Positions 36,307 to 45,314 of a DNA stretch of 64,000 bases are shown here, in pieces; position 1 is the stretch's first letter, and each line of letters begins with the position of its first letter. Position numbers and translations under genes: made by a program. The notes under the pieces are model-generated. The model had not been told where the DNA came from, searched no databases, and worked only from the letters and a program-made list of their open reading frames with translations. This DNA comes from an uncultured Pelagibacteraceae bacterium (GTDB lineage: Bacteria > Pseudomonadota > Alphaproteobacteria > Pelagibacterales > Pelagibacteraceae), in contig CACHPL010000001.1 of NCBI GenBank assembly GCA_902581795.1, positions 248,001-312,000 of the forward strand. The letters are read 5' to 3'.

Positions 36307-36594
36307 ATGAAGGATTTGGATGATTTCAAAACTCGCCTCAAAATTGCAAAATCTAAACTAGAAAAAAAAATCCCAAAAAAGGACAACGAAAAAAACACAT
36401 ATCTAGGAAATGCTTTCAAACTTGGGACGGAACTGGTCGCCGCAGTTGCAGTTGGGACAATTATTGGGTTTATTTTAGATAGTTGGTTTGATACTAAACC
36501 AATATTAATAATAATATTCTTTCTTTTTGGTTCTGCGGCTGGAATAGTCAATGTCTTTAAAGCAGCAAAAAGAATGCAAGAAAGCGGTAAATAG
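36307..36594 (+). CDS. atpI: AtpI/AtpZ-type ATP synthase assembly protein
   Basis: The 95-aa protein has a charged N-terminal 35 residues and two membrane helices at about 40-60 and 65-85, with the family's G-x-x-x-G-x-x-x-D and G-S-A-A-G-I-V-N-V segments. AtpI assists c-ring assembly and lies first in F0 operons. The 3-nt gap to atpB and same orientation fit that operon. Confidence 0.88.
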   Translation: MKDLDDFKTRLKIAKSKLEKKIPKKDNEKNTYLGNAFKLGTELVAAVAVGTIIGFILDSWFDTKPILIIIFFLFGSAAGIVNVFKAAKRMQESGK

Positions 36595-36597
36595 ATT

Positions 36598-37332
36598 ATG
36601 GCAACAAATCCAATGCACCAATTTAATGTCCATAAAATTGGTCCGGAAATAGAAATCAACGGTATAGATATTTCATTTACTAATGCTAGTTTTTTTATGT
36701 TGTTAAGTGCTTTATTAATAATTGTATTCCTTGTATTTGGAACAAGAGAAAAAAAATTAGTTCCTACTAAAATACAACTAATTTCAGAAGTGCTTTATAA
36801 TTTTATCTCTAAAATGATTAGTGATACCGCAGGTAAAAAAGCTAAACCTTACTTTCCATTTATTTTTACTCTGTTCATTTTTATATTAATCTGCAATATG
36901 ATTGGAATGCTTCCTTACTCTTTTACAGTAACAAGTCATATTATTGTTACCTTAACTTTTGCAATATTTATTTTCATAGGTGTTACCATTTTAGGTTTCG
37001 TAATACATGGTTTTAAATACCTAAAAATATTTGTTCCTAGTGGAGTACCAATTCTACTTTTGCCGATAATTACTATTATTGAAATTATTTCTTATCTAAG
37101 TAGACCTGTAAGTCTATCTGTTAGGTTATTTGCCAATATGATGGCCGGACATACAATGTTAAAAGTTTTTGGAGGTTTTGTTATAAGCCTAGGTTTGATT
37201 GGCGGTTGGCTTCCTTTGACCTTTTCTGTTGCTTTAACAGGTTTAGAAATTTTAGTAGCTTTTTTACAAGCATATGTTTTTGCAATTTTAACATGTATTT
37301 ATTTAAACGACGCACTTAATTTACATCATTAA
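36598..37332 (+). CDS. atpB: ATP synthase F0 subunit a
   Basis: Subunit a forms the two proton half-channels. The 244-aa protein has five to six membrane helices. The essential arginine (Arg176) lies in L-S-V-R-L-F-A-N-M-M-A-G-H. The N-terminal P-M-H-Q-F and C-terminal Q-A-Y-V-F-A-I-L-T-C-I-Y-L are typical. It lies between atpI and atpE. Confidence 0.97.
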   Translation: MATNPMHQFNVHKIGPEIEINGIDISFTNASFFMLLSALLIIVFLVFGTREKKLVPTKIQLISEVLYNFISKMISDTAGKKAKPYFPFIFTLFIFILICNMIGMLPYSFTVTSHIIVTLTFAIFIFIGVTILGFVIHGFKYLKIFVPSGVPILLLPIITIIEIISYLSRPVSLSVRLFANMMAGHTMLKVFGGFVISLGLIGGWLPLTFSVALTGLEILVAFLQAYVFAILTCIYLNDALNLHH

Positions 37333-37340
37333 CAAAAAAA

Positions 37341-37346
37341 AGGAGG
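37341..37346 (+). promoter_or_regulatory. Strong Shine-Dalgarno site for atpE
   Basis: A full AGGAGG sits 4 nt before the atpE ATG at 37351. Most genes here have weak or no such site because of overlaps and A-rich leaders. A strong site for subunit c fits its high copy number per complex. Confidence 0.75.
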
Positions 37347-37350
37347 AAAA

Positions 37351-37578
37351 ATGGAACTAGAAGCAGCAAAAATGATCGGAGCGGGATTAGCCGCGATTGC
37401 TTTAGCTGGCGCTGGGGTTGGCATTGGAATAATTTTTGGAAATTATTTATCTGGTGCAATGAGAAACCCGTCGGCAGCTCAAAAGCAGTTTCCCAATTTA
37501 CTTTTGGGGTTTGCTTTAGCTGAAGCTACAGGGCTTTTTGGGCTAGTAGTAGCACTTATAATACTTTTTGCTTTTTAA
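37351..37578 (+). CDS. atpE: ATP synthase F0 subunit c
   Basis: The 75-aa hairpin has helix 1 with the G-x-G-x-G-x-G packing motif (A-G-A-G-V-G-I-G), the polar loop R-N-P at residues 38-40 and the proton-carrying carboxylate Glu58 in helix 2 (A-L-A-E-A-T-G-L-F-G). I do not see the polar set typical of sodium-coupled rings, so proton coupling is most likely. It is preceded by the strongest ribosome binding site I noticed in the window. Confidence 0.97.
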   Translation: MELEAAKMIGAGLAAIALAGAGVGIGIIFGNYLSGAMRNPSAAQKQFPNLLLGFALAEATGLFGLVVALIILFAF

Positions 37579-37589
37579 TTTATTTAAGC

Positions 37590-38156
37590 ATGAATAAGAT
37601 TTTAAGTGTATTTACCATTTGGATTTTATCCAATAAAAATCTTATAGCAGCTGAGGCTGGAATGCCTCAGCTTGACCCGACTTATTGGGCGTCACAAGCC
37701 TTTTGGTTAATAATAATTTTTTCATCAATATATTTTTTAATATCTAAAATTTTTATACCCAAGATCAAAAATAGTATTGATAGTAGAGAAAATAAAATTA
37801 GAAAAGACATAGAGGAAGCCAGCGTCTTAAAAGAAAATGCAGAAAAAAAACTTAAAGAGTATGACCATTTAATAAAAACAGCAAAAATAGAAGCGAAAAA
37901 AATTATTTTTGAAAGTAGAAAAACTTTAAATGAAAGTATGGAAGTAAAAAAAAAACAAATTGAAAAAGAAATAGAAAAAGAAATTCAAAACGCTGAAAGT
38001 GAGATTGAAAAGTTTAAAATTAATTCAGTACATAAAACAGGTGTAATAGCCGAGGAAATTGCATCAAATTTGATAGAAAATATTTTTGGGGAAGAATTAA
38101 ACAAAAGTAGTATGAGCGCCACTATAAGCGAAACAATGAAAGGTTATAAGAACTAA
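37590..38156 (+). CDS. atpF': ATP synthase F0 subunit b'
   Basis: The 188-aa protein has a short N-terminal extension or signal-like stretch, one membrane helix at about residues 34-52 (F-W-L-I-I-I-F), and a long charged coiled coil that forms the peripheral stalk. P-Q-L-D-P-x-x-W near residue 25 marks b' of alphaproteobacteria. It pairs with subunit b encoded next, 2 nt downstream. Confidence 0.93.
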   Translation: MNKILSVFTIWILSNKNLIAAEAGMPQLDPTYWASQAFWLIIIFSSIYFLISKIFIPKIKNSIDSRENKIRKDIEEASVLKENAEKKLKEYDHLIKTAKIEAKKIIFESRKTLNESMEVKKKQIEKEIEKEIQNAESEIEKFKINSVHKTGVIAEEIASNLIENIFGEELNKSSMSATISETMKGYKN

Positions 38157-38158
38157 AA

Positions 38159-38656
38159 ATGAATATTGATGCTACTTTTTGGGTCGCGGTATCTTTTTTA
38201 ATATTTGTTGGAGTGCTATTTTACTTTAAGGTACCTCAGAAAATTTATAATGCTCTAGATGAAAGTATTAAAAAAATTAAAAAAGATATCGAAGATGCGG
38301 AAAAACTTAAAGATGATGCAAAAAATATTTTAAGTGAATATGAAACCAAAGTTAGTAAATCCAAAAAAGAGATAGATATTTTAATTTCTGAAGCTAAAAA
38401 CGAATCTGAAAAAAATGTAATTAAAAAGAATAAAGAATTTCATTTTCTTATTGAGAGTAGAAAAAAAACTGCAGAAGACAAAATTAAACAAATGAAAAAG
38501 CAAGCTCTAGAAGAAGTAAAAAATTCCTCGATAGATATTGCGATGAAATCTGTAGAAAAAATCATAAAAAACTCAATTGATAAGAAAAAACTCGATAAAA
38601 TTTACCTTAATAGTATTGAGGAAGTAAAAAAAATTTTAAAAAACAAATCTATCTAG
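38159..38656 (+). CDS. atpF: ATP synthase F0 subunit b
   Basis: The 165-aa protein has an N-terminal membrane helix (residues about 5-23, W-V-A-V-S-F-L-I-F), then V-P-x-K-I-Y-N-A-L-D and an extended Lys/Glu coiled coil. It forms a heterodimer with b' to hold F1. The F1 genes are not in the window, as expected for alphaproteobacteria where F0 and F1 operons are separate. crtI follows after 16 nt with no visible terminator. Confidence 0.94.
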   Translation: MNIDATFWVAVSFLIFVGVLFYFKVPQKIYNALDESIKKIKKDIEDAEKLKDDAKNILSEYETKVSKSKKEIDILISEAKNESEKNVIKKNKEFHFLIESRKKTAEDKIKQMKKQALEEVKNSSIDIAMKSVEKIIKNSIDKKKLDKIYLNSIEEVKKILKNKSI

Positions 38657-38672
38657 AGTAAGATCCAATCAT

Positions 38673-40139
38673 ATGACAAAAAAAGTTATTGTTATTGGTT
38701 CGGGTTTTGGCGGTCTAGCTTCAGCTATTAGATTAAAGGCAAAAGGCTACGACGTGACTTTGGTCGAAAAACATCCTGATTTAGGTGGGAGAGCTAGAGT
38801 TTTTAAAAAAGGAAACTTTATTTACGATGGTGGTCCCACTGTTATAACTGCACCTTATCTTTTTGAAGAATTATTTTCATTATTTAATAAAAAAATATCT
38901 GATTATGTAAAAATAGTCCCATTAGATTTGTGGTACCGGTTTGTTTTTAGTGATGGCGATACTTTTGATTATTCAGGTAATGAGAAATCAATGGAAAGAG
39001 AAATAAAAAAATTCTCAGAAAAAGACTATCAGGGATACCAGAAGTTAGTTAAATTTACTGAAAAAATTTTTGATAAAGGTTTTACTGACTTATCTGATAA
39101 ACCTTTTGACAATTTATCTTTTATGCTCAAACAAATTCCAGCTTTATTAAACTTAAAAAGTTATAAATCTGTTTACGGTTTAGTTTCTAGCTATATATCA
39201 AATGAAAAATTAAGAAGAGTTTTTAGTATGCATCCTTTATTGGTAGGCGGAAACCCCTTCACAACTACCTCTATATATACGCTTATTTTATTTTTAGAAA
39301 AAAAATGGGGGATCCACTATTCCATGGGTGGTACAGGAAGTGTGGTAAAAGCACTGGAAAAATTAATGCAAGAAGAAGGTATTAAAATTATTAAAGATGC
39401 AGAAGTAACCGAGATTGTTTCAAATAACAAAGACGTCAAGGCTGTTAAAATTAATAAATCTAATGTTATTAATTGTGATTACGTCGTCTGCAACTCCGAT
39501 CCACCGAATGTATATAAAAATTTAATTAAATCACAAAATAATTATAATTTTTTATTCAAAGAAAAAATGAAGAGAATGGACTATTCAATGGGTCTTTTTG
39601 TTTATTATTTTGGATCAAAAAAACAATATAAGGACGTGGCACATCATACAATTTGTTTTGGAAGATCTTACGAAAAACATTTAGAAAAAATATTTGAAAA
39701 GAAAGTTCTGTCAGATGATATTAGTTACTACTTGCATAGACCATCTGCGACCGATTCAAATATGGCACCCAATGGTCAAGATGCTTTTTATGTTCTTGTT
39801 CCGGTTCCTAATAATTTATCGAACATTAATTGGTCAAATGAAGGAGATAAATTTAAAAATTTAGTTTTAGATAAAATGGATAAATCAGTTTTACCTGGTA
39901 TAAAAGAAAATATTGTGAGCGATTTTTATCTAACACCAGACTACTTTGAGAAAGATCTGGCTACTTTACATGGTTCAGGATTTTCTATACAACCAAAATT
40001 TTCACAATCTGCTTATTTCAGATTTCATAATCAATCAGAAGTTTTCGATAATTTATATTTTGTTGGAGCTGGAACACATCCAGGCGCTGGTATGCCTGGA
40101 GTAATTTCTTCAGCTAAAGTTCTTGATAAAATTTTATAA
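38673..40139 (+). CDS. crtI: Phytoene desaturase
   Basis: CrtI converts phytoene to lycopene. The 488-aa flavoprotein has the N-terminal dinucleotide motif G-S-G-F-G-G-L-A-S-A-I-R near residue 10, V-E-K-H-P-D-L-G-G-R-A, and Y-D-G-G-P-T-V-I-T near 52. At the end comes the bacterial carotenoid desaturase signature G-A-G-T-H-P-G-A-G-M-P-G-V near 465. It starts the carotenoid block and overlaps crtB by one base. Confidence 0.96.
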   Translation: MTKKVIVIGSGFGGLASAIRLKAKGYDVTLVEKHPDLGGRARVFKKGNFIYDGGPTVITAPYLFEELFSLFNKKISDYVKIVPLDLWYRFVFSDGDTFDYSGNEKSMEREIKKFSEKDYQGYQKLVKFTEKIFDKGFTDLSDKPFDNLSFMLKQIPALLNLKSYKSVYGLVSSYISNEKLRRVFSMHPLLVGGNPFTTTSIYTLILFLEKKWGIHYSMGGTGSVVKALEKLMQEEGIKIIKDAEVTEIVSNNKDVKAVKINKSNVINCDYVVCNSDPPNVYKNLIKSQNNYNFLFKEKMKRMDYSMGLFVYYFGSKKQYKDVAHHTICFGRSYEKHLEKIFEKKVLSDDISYYLHRPSATDSNMAPNGQDAFYVLVPVPNNLSNINWSNEGDKFKNLVLDKMDKSVLPGIKENIVSDFYLTPDYFEKDLATLHGSGFSIQPKFSQSAYFRFHNQSEVFDNLYFVGAGTHPGAGMPGVISSAKVLDKIL

Positions 40140-41002
40140 TGACTACAAAAAATTATTTATCTATTTATGCAAAATCATTTAATTGGTCTGGTTTTTTTTT
40201 ACCAAAAAAAATTTATTTTAAATGTTCTGTATTGTATGATTTTTGTAGAACAATAGATAATATTGCTGACCAAAATAAAGATCTAGAAATTAAAAAAAAA
40301 GAGCTCGAAAATTTTAAAAAAAAATTTCAACAAAAAGATCAAAATGACAGTGTAATAAAAAATATGTGGGATTTAATGAATGAAAGAAATATTTCAAAAA
40401 AAATAGTCGATGATTTATTTGATGGAGTTAATTCTGATCTAAAAAACGAAGTAAGGTTAAAAACAGAAAAGGAATTATTGATTTATTCCTATAGAGTTGC
40501 AGGAACAGTTGGCTTAATGATGGCGAAAATATTTGGTGTCAAACAAAAAGAGTCATTACATAGAGCAATTGACTTGGGAATTGCAATGCAATTAACAAAT
40601 ATTGGGAGGGACGTAGTCGAGGATGAAAAAAAAAATAGAGTATATTTAATCAAAAGTTCAAGCGATGTTTTCAAAAGTATTAAAAATACAATTTTAAAGG
40701 CTGATTCTTTTTATGATAGTTCTTTTGTGGGAATTAAAGATATACCACTGAGTAGTCGTTTTTCAATACTCGTTGCTAGAAGAGTTTATAGACAAATAGG
40801 TAAAAAAATTTTAGACAAAAAGGATTTAGAAAGCTATCGAAAAGCTGGAAAAATTTATGTTTCTAACTTTGGAAAAATAATCCAAACATTATTTTCTTTA
40901 AAAGATTTGATAACACTTTTTTTTATTAAGAAAAAAAAATACGAGAAGGAAATGGAGTATAATTTGATTAACGAAGATATAGGTCTAAATGAAAGAATAT
41001 GA
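40139..41002 (+). CDS. crtB: Phytoene synthase
   Basis: CrtB joins two geranylgeranyl diphosphates into phytoene. The 287-aa protein has the first Asp motif D-N-I-A-D near residue 38 (D-x-x-x-D conserved), S-Y-R-V-A-G-T-V-G near 120 and the second motif L-T-N-I-G-R-D-V-V-E-D near 155. The expected Y-A-R-R-V-Y segment appears as A-R-R-V-Y. No geranylgeranyl diphosphate synthase (crtE) is in the window. It overlaps crtY by 14 nt. Confidence 0.94.
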   Translation: MTTKNYLSIYAKSFNWSGFFLPKKIYFKCSVLYDFCRTIDNIADQNKDLEIKKKELENFKKKFQQKDQNDSVIKNMWDLMNERNISKKIVDDLFDGVNSDLKNEVRLKTEKELLIYSYRVAGTVGLMMAKIFGVKQKESLHRAIDLGIAMQLTNIGRDVVEDEKKNRVYLIKSSSDVFKSIKNTILKADSFYDSSFVGIKDIPLSSRFSILVARRVYRQIGKKILDKKDLESYRKAGKIYVSNFGKIIQTLFSLKDLITLFFIKKKKYEKEMEYNLINEDIGLNERI

Positions 41003-42053
41003 TTATGTAATAATTGGAGGTGGTTGTGCTGGCCTATCTTTGGCTTATGAGCTTGATACTCATAACAAACTTGATGATAAAACGCTTGCGATTATTGAAC
41101 CGAGAGATAATTATAAAAGAGATAAAACCTGGTCCTTTTGGAAAGTTGATCAACATAATTTTGATGACTGTATTAAAAATAGATGGAATGAGTTTTCTAT
41201 AAAAACTAACTCTGAGTCAAAAACTATTAGATGCGATCAATTTCCGTATGAGAGTATAGATAGTGGGCTTTTTTATGACAAAATAAATACGCGATTAAAA
41301 AAAAATAAAAATATAAAATTTTTTAAAAATATTAAGGACTTAGATATAAGGAACTCTTTTATATTTAATAGTTTGCCCTCTCTAAAAGGAAAAAGTGATT
41401 CTAATTTTTGGCAACATTTTCACGGTGTAGAAATTGAAACAAAAGAAACTTGTTTTAATGAGAGAGCTGTAAATTTAATGGATTTTAACTGTGAACAGAG
41501 AGGCAGCGTTCATTTCTTTTATATTTTGCCTTTTAGTAAAAATAAAGCAATGGTTGAAACTACATGGTTATCTAAAAAAGACGATTCTTTAAAAGATTAT
41601 GACTACCAAATAAAAATTTATTTAAATAATTTGGGCATCAAAGACTATAAAATAAATTATAGAGAGGAAGGTGCTATTCCCCTTTTTTATCCAATCAATA
41701 AAAAAGAAAATAATAAAATAAATATTGGAACTGCTGGTGGAATGACAAGGCTTAGTACGGGTTATACCTTTTTAAATATTCAAGAACATTCAAAATATAT
41801 TAGGAAAAATATCGAAAATATTAAAAAGACAAAAGTTTACAATATTGGACAAAAATATAGATTTTTAGACGAAATTTTTCTTCGAGTTTTAAAAAAATAT
41901 CCTGAAAAAATGCCAAATATATTTTCAAAAATATTTAACAGTTCATACAGTACAGCTATTAAATTTCTATCAAATAAAAGTAATATTTTTGAGGATATGT
42001 CGATAATTTTAAAAATGCCTAAATGGATATTTATTAAATCTATTTTTAATTAA
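40989..42053 (+). CDS. crtY: Lycopene beta-cyclase
   Basis: CrtY cyclises both ends of lycopene to give beta-carotene. The 354-aa protein has the N-terminal flavin motif I-I-G-G-G-C-A-G-L-S-L near residue 8, D-K-T-W-S-F-W near 45, a middle F-F-Y-I-L-P-F segment and the G-T-A-G-G-M-T-R-L-S-T-G-Y-T-F motif near 252. This is the CrtY/CrtL flavoprotein type, not the small heterodimeric type. The gene lies between crtB and blh. Confidence 0.95.
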   Translation: MKEYDYVIIGGGCAGLSLAYELDTHNKLDDKTLAIIEPRDNYKRDKTWSFWKVDQHNFDDCIKNRWNEFSIKTNSESKTIRCDQFPYESIDSGLFYDKINTRLKKNKNIKFFKNIKDLDIRNSFIFNSLPSLKGKSDSNFWQHFHGVEIETKETCFNERAVNLMDFNCEQRGSVHFFYILPFSKNKAMVETTWLSKKDDSLKDYDYQIKIYLNNLGIKDYKINYREEGAIPLFYPINKKENNKINIGTAGGMTRLSTGYTFLNIQEHSKYIRKNIENIKKTKVYNIGQKYRFLDEIFLRVLKKYPEKMPNIFSKIFNSSYSTAIKFLSNKSNIFEDMSIILKMPKWIFIKSIFN

Positions 42054-42054
42054 A

Positions 42055-42996
42055 ATGATAAATAAAATATACGGTAAACACACATTCTACTTTGCATTAT
42101 TAACGGTTGGACTGTCAATTTTTGCTTTGCTTGGTAAAAATTTTTTTTCACTTTTAAATGAATTAACTATTTTATTTGTTTGTTTATTTTTAATTTTATC
42201 AATTGGAATTTCTCATGGAGCGTTGGATAATTATAAGGCAAATAAATTGCTGATAATTTATAAGGTAAAGAATAAAGCTATATTTTTCTCAATTTATATA
42301 TTTATATCTGCGTTGGTAATTTTTGTTTGGAGTTTATATAGCACATATACTTTAATAGCTTTTTTAGTTGTTGCCTCTTATCACTTCGGGCTTGAAGACA
42401 CTTCGTTTTTACACAATAGAAACTCTTTTTTAGATCAAGTTTTTTATTTAATTAAGGGATCATTGATAATTTTTGCACCACTTTTTTTTCATGTTGATGA
42501 AACTTTAAAAATTTTCGAAACTTTAATGCTAAGTAAAGAATTTTTAATTTTCATAGAATTAGAACATTGGATTATTAATGTTTGTCTATTTTTAAGCTTT
42601 GTGGGCTATTTATATTTTGCTTATAAAAATGAATTTAAAGATTTTGAGATTATATTTTTAGATATGCTATCAATTATAATTTTAAATTATATATTTTCTC
42701 CAATAATTGCTTTCACAATTTACTTTTGTTTTCTTCACTCAATAAGACATATTATATCTTTGTCTAACGAGCTTGATAAAAACAACTTCTCTAATGGTGC
42801 AAAAATTTTTATTAAGAAGGCTTTGCCTTTAACAGTTGTAACTGCAACTTTATATTTGATAGCAGCTATTTTTTTATCAAAATACTATGGTTTGAACGAT
42901 GTTATTATTAAAGTGATATTTATTGGTTTGGCGTCATTAACATTTCCGCATATATTGCTAGAATATTTGTTAGAAATTAATGAAGAACAAAATTAA
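42055..42996 (+). CDS. blh: Brp/Blh-family beta-carotene 15,15'-dioxygenase
   Basis: Blh cleaves beta-carotene into two retinals, the chromophore of rhodopsins. The 313-aa protein is almost entirely membrane helices. The family's histidine sites are present: G-I-S-H-G-A-L-D-N near residue 55, S-Y-H-F-G-L-E-D near 106, F-C-F-L-H-S-I-R-H near 225 and F-P-H near 300. Together with crtIBY it forms a complete lycopene-to-retinal route. It overlaps ispH by 17 nt. No rhodopsin gene lies in the window. Confidence 0.93.
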   Translation: MINKIYGKHTFYFALLTVGLSIFALLGKNFFSLLNELTILFVCLFLILSIGISHGALDNYKANKLLIIYKVKNKAIFFSIYIFISALVIFVWSLYSTYTLIAFLVVASYHFGLEDTSFLHNRNSFLDQVFYLIKGSLIIFAPLFFHVDETLKIFETLMLSKEFLIFIELEHWIINVCLFLSFVGYLYFAYKNEFKDFEIIFLDMLSIIILNYIFSPIIAFTIYFCFLHSIRHIISLSNELDKNNFSNGAKIFIKKALPLTVVTATLYLIAAIFLSKYYGLNDVIIKVIFIGLASLTFPHILLEYLLEINEEQN

Positions 42997-43915
42997 AATT
43001 TTTTTAGCTGCCCCAAGAGGTTTTTGTGCTGGTGTAGATAGAGCTATTGAAATAGTAAAAAAAACTATAGATAAATATGGTTCCCCAGTTTATGTTAGAC
43101 ATGAAATAGTTCATAATAAGAATGTAGTTGAGTCATTAAAAAAGCTAGGTGCTATCTTTGTTGAGGAAATATCAGAAATAAAAGATACATCTAGACCAGT
43201 TATTTTTTCAGCACATGGTGTACCTAAAAAAATACCTGAAGAAGCAAAATTAAAAAAAATCTTCTATGTTGATGCTACCTGTCCATTAGTTTCTAAGGTA
43301 CATCGTGAAACGGAACAGCTTTATAAAAAAGGTTTTGACATTGTTCTTATCGGACATAAAAACCATCCAGAGGTCATTGGTACCATGGGGCAGTTACCTG
43401 AGGGGTCCATCAAACTCGTGGAAAGCATTGATGAAGTTAAAAATTTAAAATTTTCAAGACCCTTAGCATACGTCACACAAACAACCTTATCTGTGGACGA
43501 TACAAAAGAAATCATTGATACGTTAAAAGAAAAGTTTCCAAATATAAAAGGACCAATTAAGGAAGATATCTGTTATGCAACAACTAATAGGCAAGCTGCA
43601 GTCAAAAAAATTGCTCCCAATTGTGAAATGTTTTTTGTGATTGGCAGTAGAAATTCCTCAAATTCTGCAAGATTAGTTGAGGTTGCAAAAAAATCAGGTT
43701 GTAAAGAGTCTGAGCTTATTTTCTATGGAAAAAAAGCACCTTTAGAAAAAATAAAGAAATGTAAAACAATTGGATTGTCATCTGGTGCATCAGCGCCTGA
43801 AGAATTAGTTCAAAATTTTATTTCTGAAATAAAAGAGAATATGAATGTATCGATTGAGGAAATTGTTACAGCAAATGAGAAAGTAGTTTTTAAATTACCT
43901 AAAGATTTAAATTAA
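42980..43915 (+). CDS. ispH: 4-hydroxy-3-methylbut-2-enyl diphosphate reductase
   Basis: IspH makes IPP and DMAPP at the end of the MEP pathway using a 4Fe-4S cluster. The 311-aa protein has the cluster cysteines in P-R-G-F-C-A-G-V near residue 13, D-A-T-C-P-L near 97 and I-C-Y-A-T-T-N-R near 194. H-x-x-V-x-N (R-H-E-I-V-H-N-K) and S-A-H-G-V are present. Its position after blh may link precursor supply to carotenoids, but ispH-thrB-rnhA is also a common alphaproteobacterial order without them. Confidence 0.97.
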   Translation: MKNKIKIFLAAPRGFCAGVDRAIEIVKKTIDKYGSPVYVRHEIVHNKNVVESLKKLGAIFVEEISEIKDTSRPVIFSAHGVPKKIPEEAKLKKIFYVDATCPLVSKVHRETEQLYKKGFDIVLIGHKNHPEVIGTMGQLPEGSIKLVESIDEVKNLKFSRPLAYVTQTTLSVDDTKEIIDTLKEKFPNIKGPIKEDICYATTNRQAAVKKIAPNCEMFFVIGSRNSSNSARLVEVAKKSGCKESELIFYGKKAPLEKIKKCKTIGLSSGASAPEELVQNFISEIKENMNVSIEEIVTANEKVVFKLPKDLN

Positions 43916-44884
43916 ATGGCTGTATATACAAAAATAGAAAAAGAAGAAATCAATAAAATTTTATTAAATTACAAATTGGGAAAACTTAAAAGATTTGAAG
44001 GTATAAAGGAAGGTATTGAAAATACAAATTACTCTATTGAAACTGAAAAAGGAAAATATATTTTAACTATATATGAAAGAAGAGTTAAGGAAACAGACCT
44101 TCCTTTTTTTTCAAATTTGATGTTTGAACTTAGTAAAAATGGCTTTAATTGTCCAAAGCCAATATTAAATAAAGATAATAATTATATATCAGATTTTAAT
44201 AGTAAAAAGCTTATGATTGTGAGTTTTCTAGATGGTAAGTCTAAAAGTAATCTATCCCCTTTTGAGTGTAAAATTGTTGGTAACCAAATCGCAAAACTGC
44301 ATCAAATTACAAAAAATTTTAAATTTATAAGAAAAAATGATTTATCAGTAAGATCTTGGAGAAGTATATTTTCTCAAGTTAAAGACAAGTGTAATAAAAT
44401 TCATCCCGAGCTCCCAAAGTTAATTGAGGCAAATTTAATAAATATCGAAAAAGAATGGCCAAAAAACTTACCATCTGGGATCATCCACGCAGATTTATTC
44501 AGTGATAATATTTTTTTCAAGAATAATAAATTTTCAGGATTTATTGATTTTTATTTCTCATGTAACGATTTTTACGCTTTTGAAATTGCAGTATGTTTTA
44601 ATGCATTGTGTTTCGACGGTGTAAAGCAAAATTTAAGTTTTAATGTAACCAAAGCTACAAAGTTAATGGAGGGATATAATGAAGTAAGAAAAATATCTAA
44701 AGATGAAAAAATCGCAATCAAAGTTCTTTCTCAAGGAGCTGCTTTAAGGTTTCTTCTTACAAGAGTTTTTGATTATTTAAATAAAGTTGATGATGCGGTT
44801 GTAAAAATAAAGGATCCTGAGGAATATTTAAAGAGACTAGAATTTCATAAAAACGCGAAAAGCTTTGAAGATTATCTAATTTAA
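43916..44884 (+). CDS. thrB: Homoserine kinase (ThrB2, aminoglycoside-phosphotransferase fold)
   Basis: The 322-aa protein is the APH-fold homoserine kinase found in alphaproteobacteria, not the GHMP-type ThrB. The nucleotide loop G-I-E-N-T-N-Y is near residue 35 and the catalytic I-I-H-A-D-L-F-S-D-N near 192. The metal-binding G-F-I-D-F-Y-F near 210 is followed by a late R-F-L-L-T-R segment. It phosphorylates homoserine for threonine synthesis; thrC, the next enzyme, lies 1.3 kb away on the other strand. rnhA begins 1 nt later. Confidence 0.93.
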   Translation: MAVYTKIEKEEINKILLNYKLGKLKRFEGIKEGIENTNYSIETEKGKYILTIYERRVKETDLPFFSNLMFELSKNGFNCPKPILNKDNNYISDFNSKKLMIVSFLDGKSKSNLSPFECKIVGNQIAKLHQITKNFKFIRKNDLSVRSWRSIFSQVKDKCNKIHPELPKLIEANLINIEKEWPKNLPSGIIHADLFSDNIFFKNNKFSGFIDFYFSCNDFYAFEIAVCFNALCFDGVKQNLSFNVTKATKLMEGYNEVRKISKDEKIAIKVLSQGAALRFLLTRVFDYLNKVDDAVVKIKDPEEYLKRLEFHKNAKSFEDYLI

Positions 44885-44885
44885 T

Positions 44886-45314
44886 ATGAAATATAAAATA
44901 TACACCGATGGAGCATGCTCGGGAAATCCTGGTCCAGGTGGTTGGGCAGCTATAATAATAATGGATGGCATAATTAAAGAACAATTCTCAGGAAGCCAAA
45001 AAAATACAACAAATAACAAAATGGAGTTATTAGCCCCGATTAAAGCAATAGAAAAATTTAAAAAAAAGTCAGAAATTACAATTTATACCGACTCTACTTA
45101 TGTAAAAGATGGAATTACAACTTGGATAAAAAAGTGGGAAAAAAATGGATGGAAAACTGCCTCAAAAAAACCTGTTAAAAATATCGAATTATGGAAAAAA
45201 TTAAAAAATTTATCTTCGAAGCATTCTATAAAATGGATATGGGTTAAGGGTCACGCTCAAAATAAGTACAATAATCTTGTTGATGAAATTGCACAAGGAG
45301 CTATAAAAAGATAA
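44886..45314 (+). CDS. rnhA: Ribonuclease HI
   Basis: The 142-aa protein has the catalytic D-E-D-D set: Asp in Y-T-D-G-A-C-S-G-N-P-G near residue 7, Glu in N-K-M-E-L near 47, Asp in I-Y-T-D-S-T-Y near 69, and the final Asp in N-N-L-V-D-E-I-A near 133. It degrades RNA in RNA-DNA hybrids. A type 2 enzyme (rnhB) is also encoded in the window, so both ribonuclease H types are retained. Confidence 0.97.
   Translation: MKYKIYTDGACSGNPGPGGWAAIIIMDGIIKEQFSGSQKNTTNNKMELLAPIKAIEKFKKKSEITIYTDSTYVKDGITTWIKKWEKNGWKTASKKPVKNIELWKKLKNLSSKHSIKWIWVKGHAQNKYNNLVDEIAQGAIKR

Noticed and set aside
40139-41002. CrtB first aspartate motif reads D-N-I-A-D, possible loss of activity
   Set aside because: The two metal-binding Asp positions (D-x-x-x-D) are kept and the second motif is perfect, so the enzyme should be active.
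38673-42996. The carotenoid cluster as a recent horizontal insertion
   Set aside because: Base composition and codon use look like those of the neighbours and the genes are tightly spaced with them; any transfer would be old.
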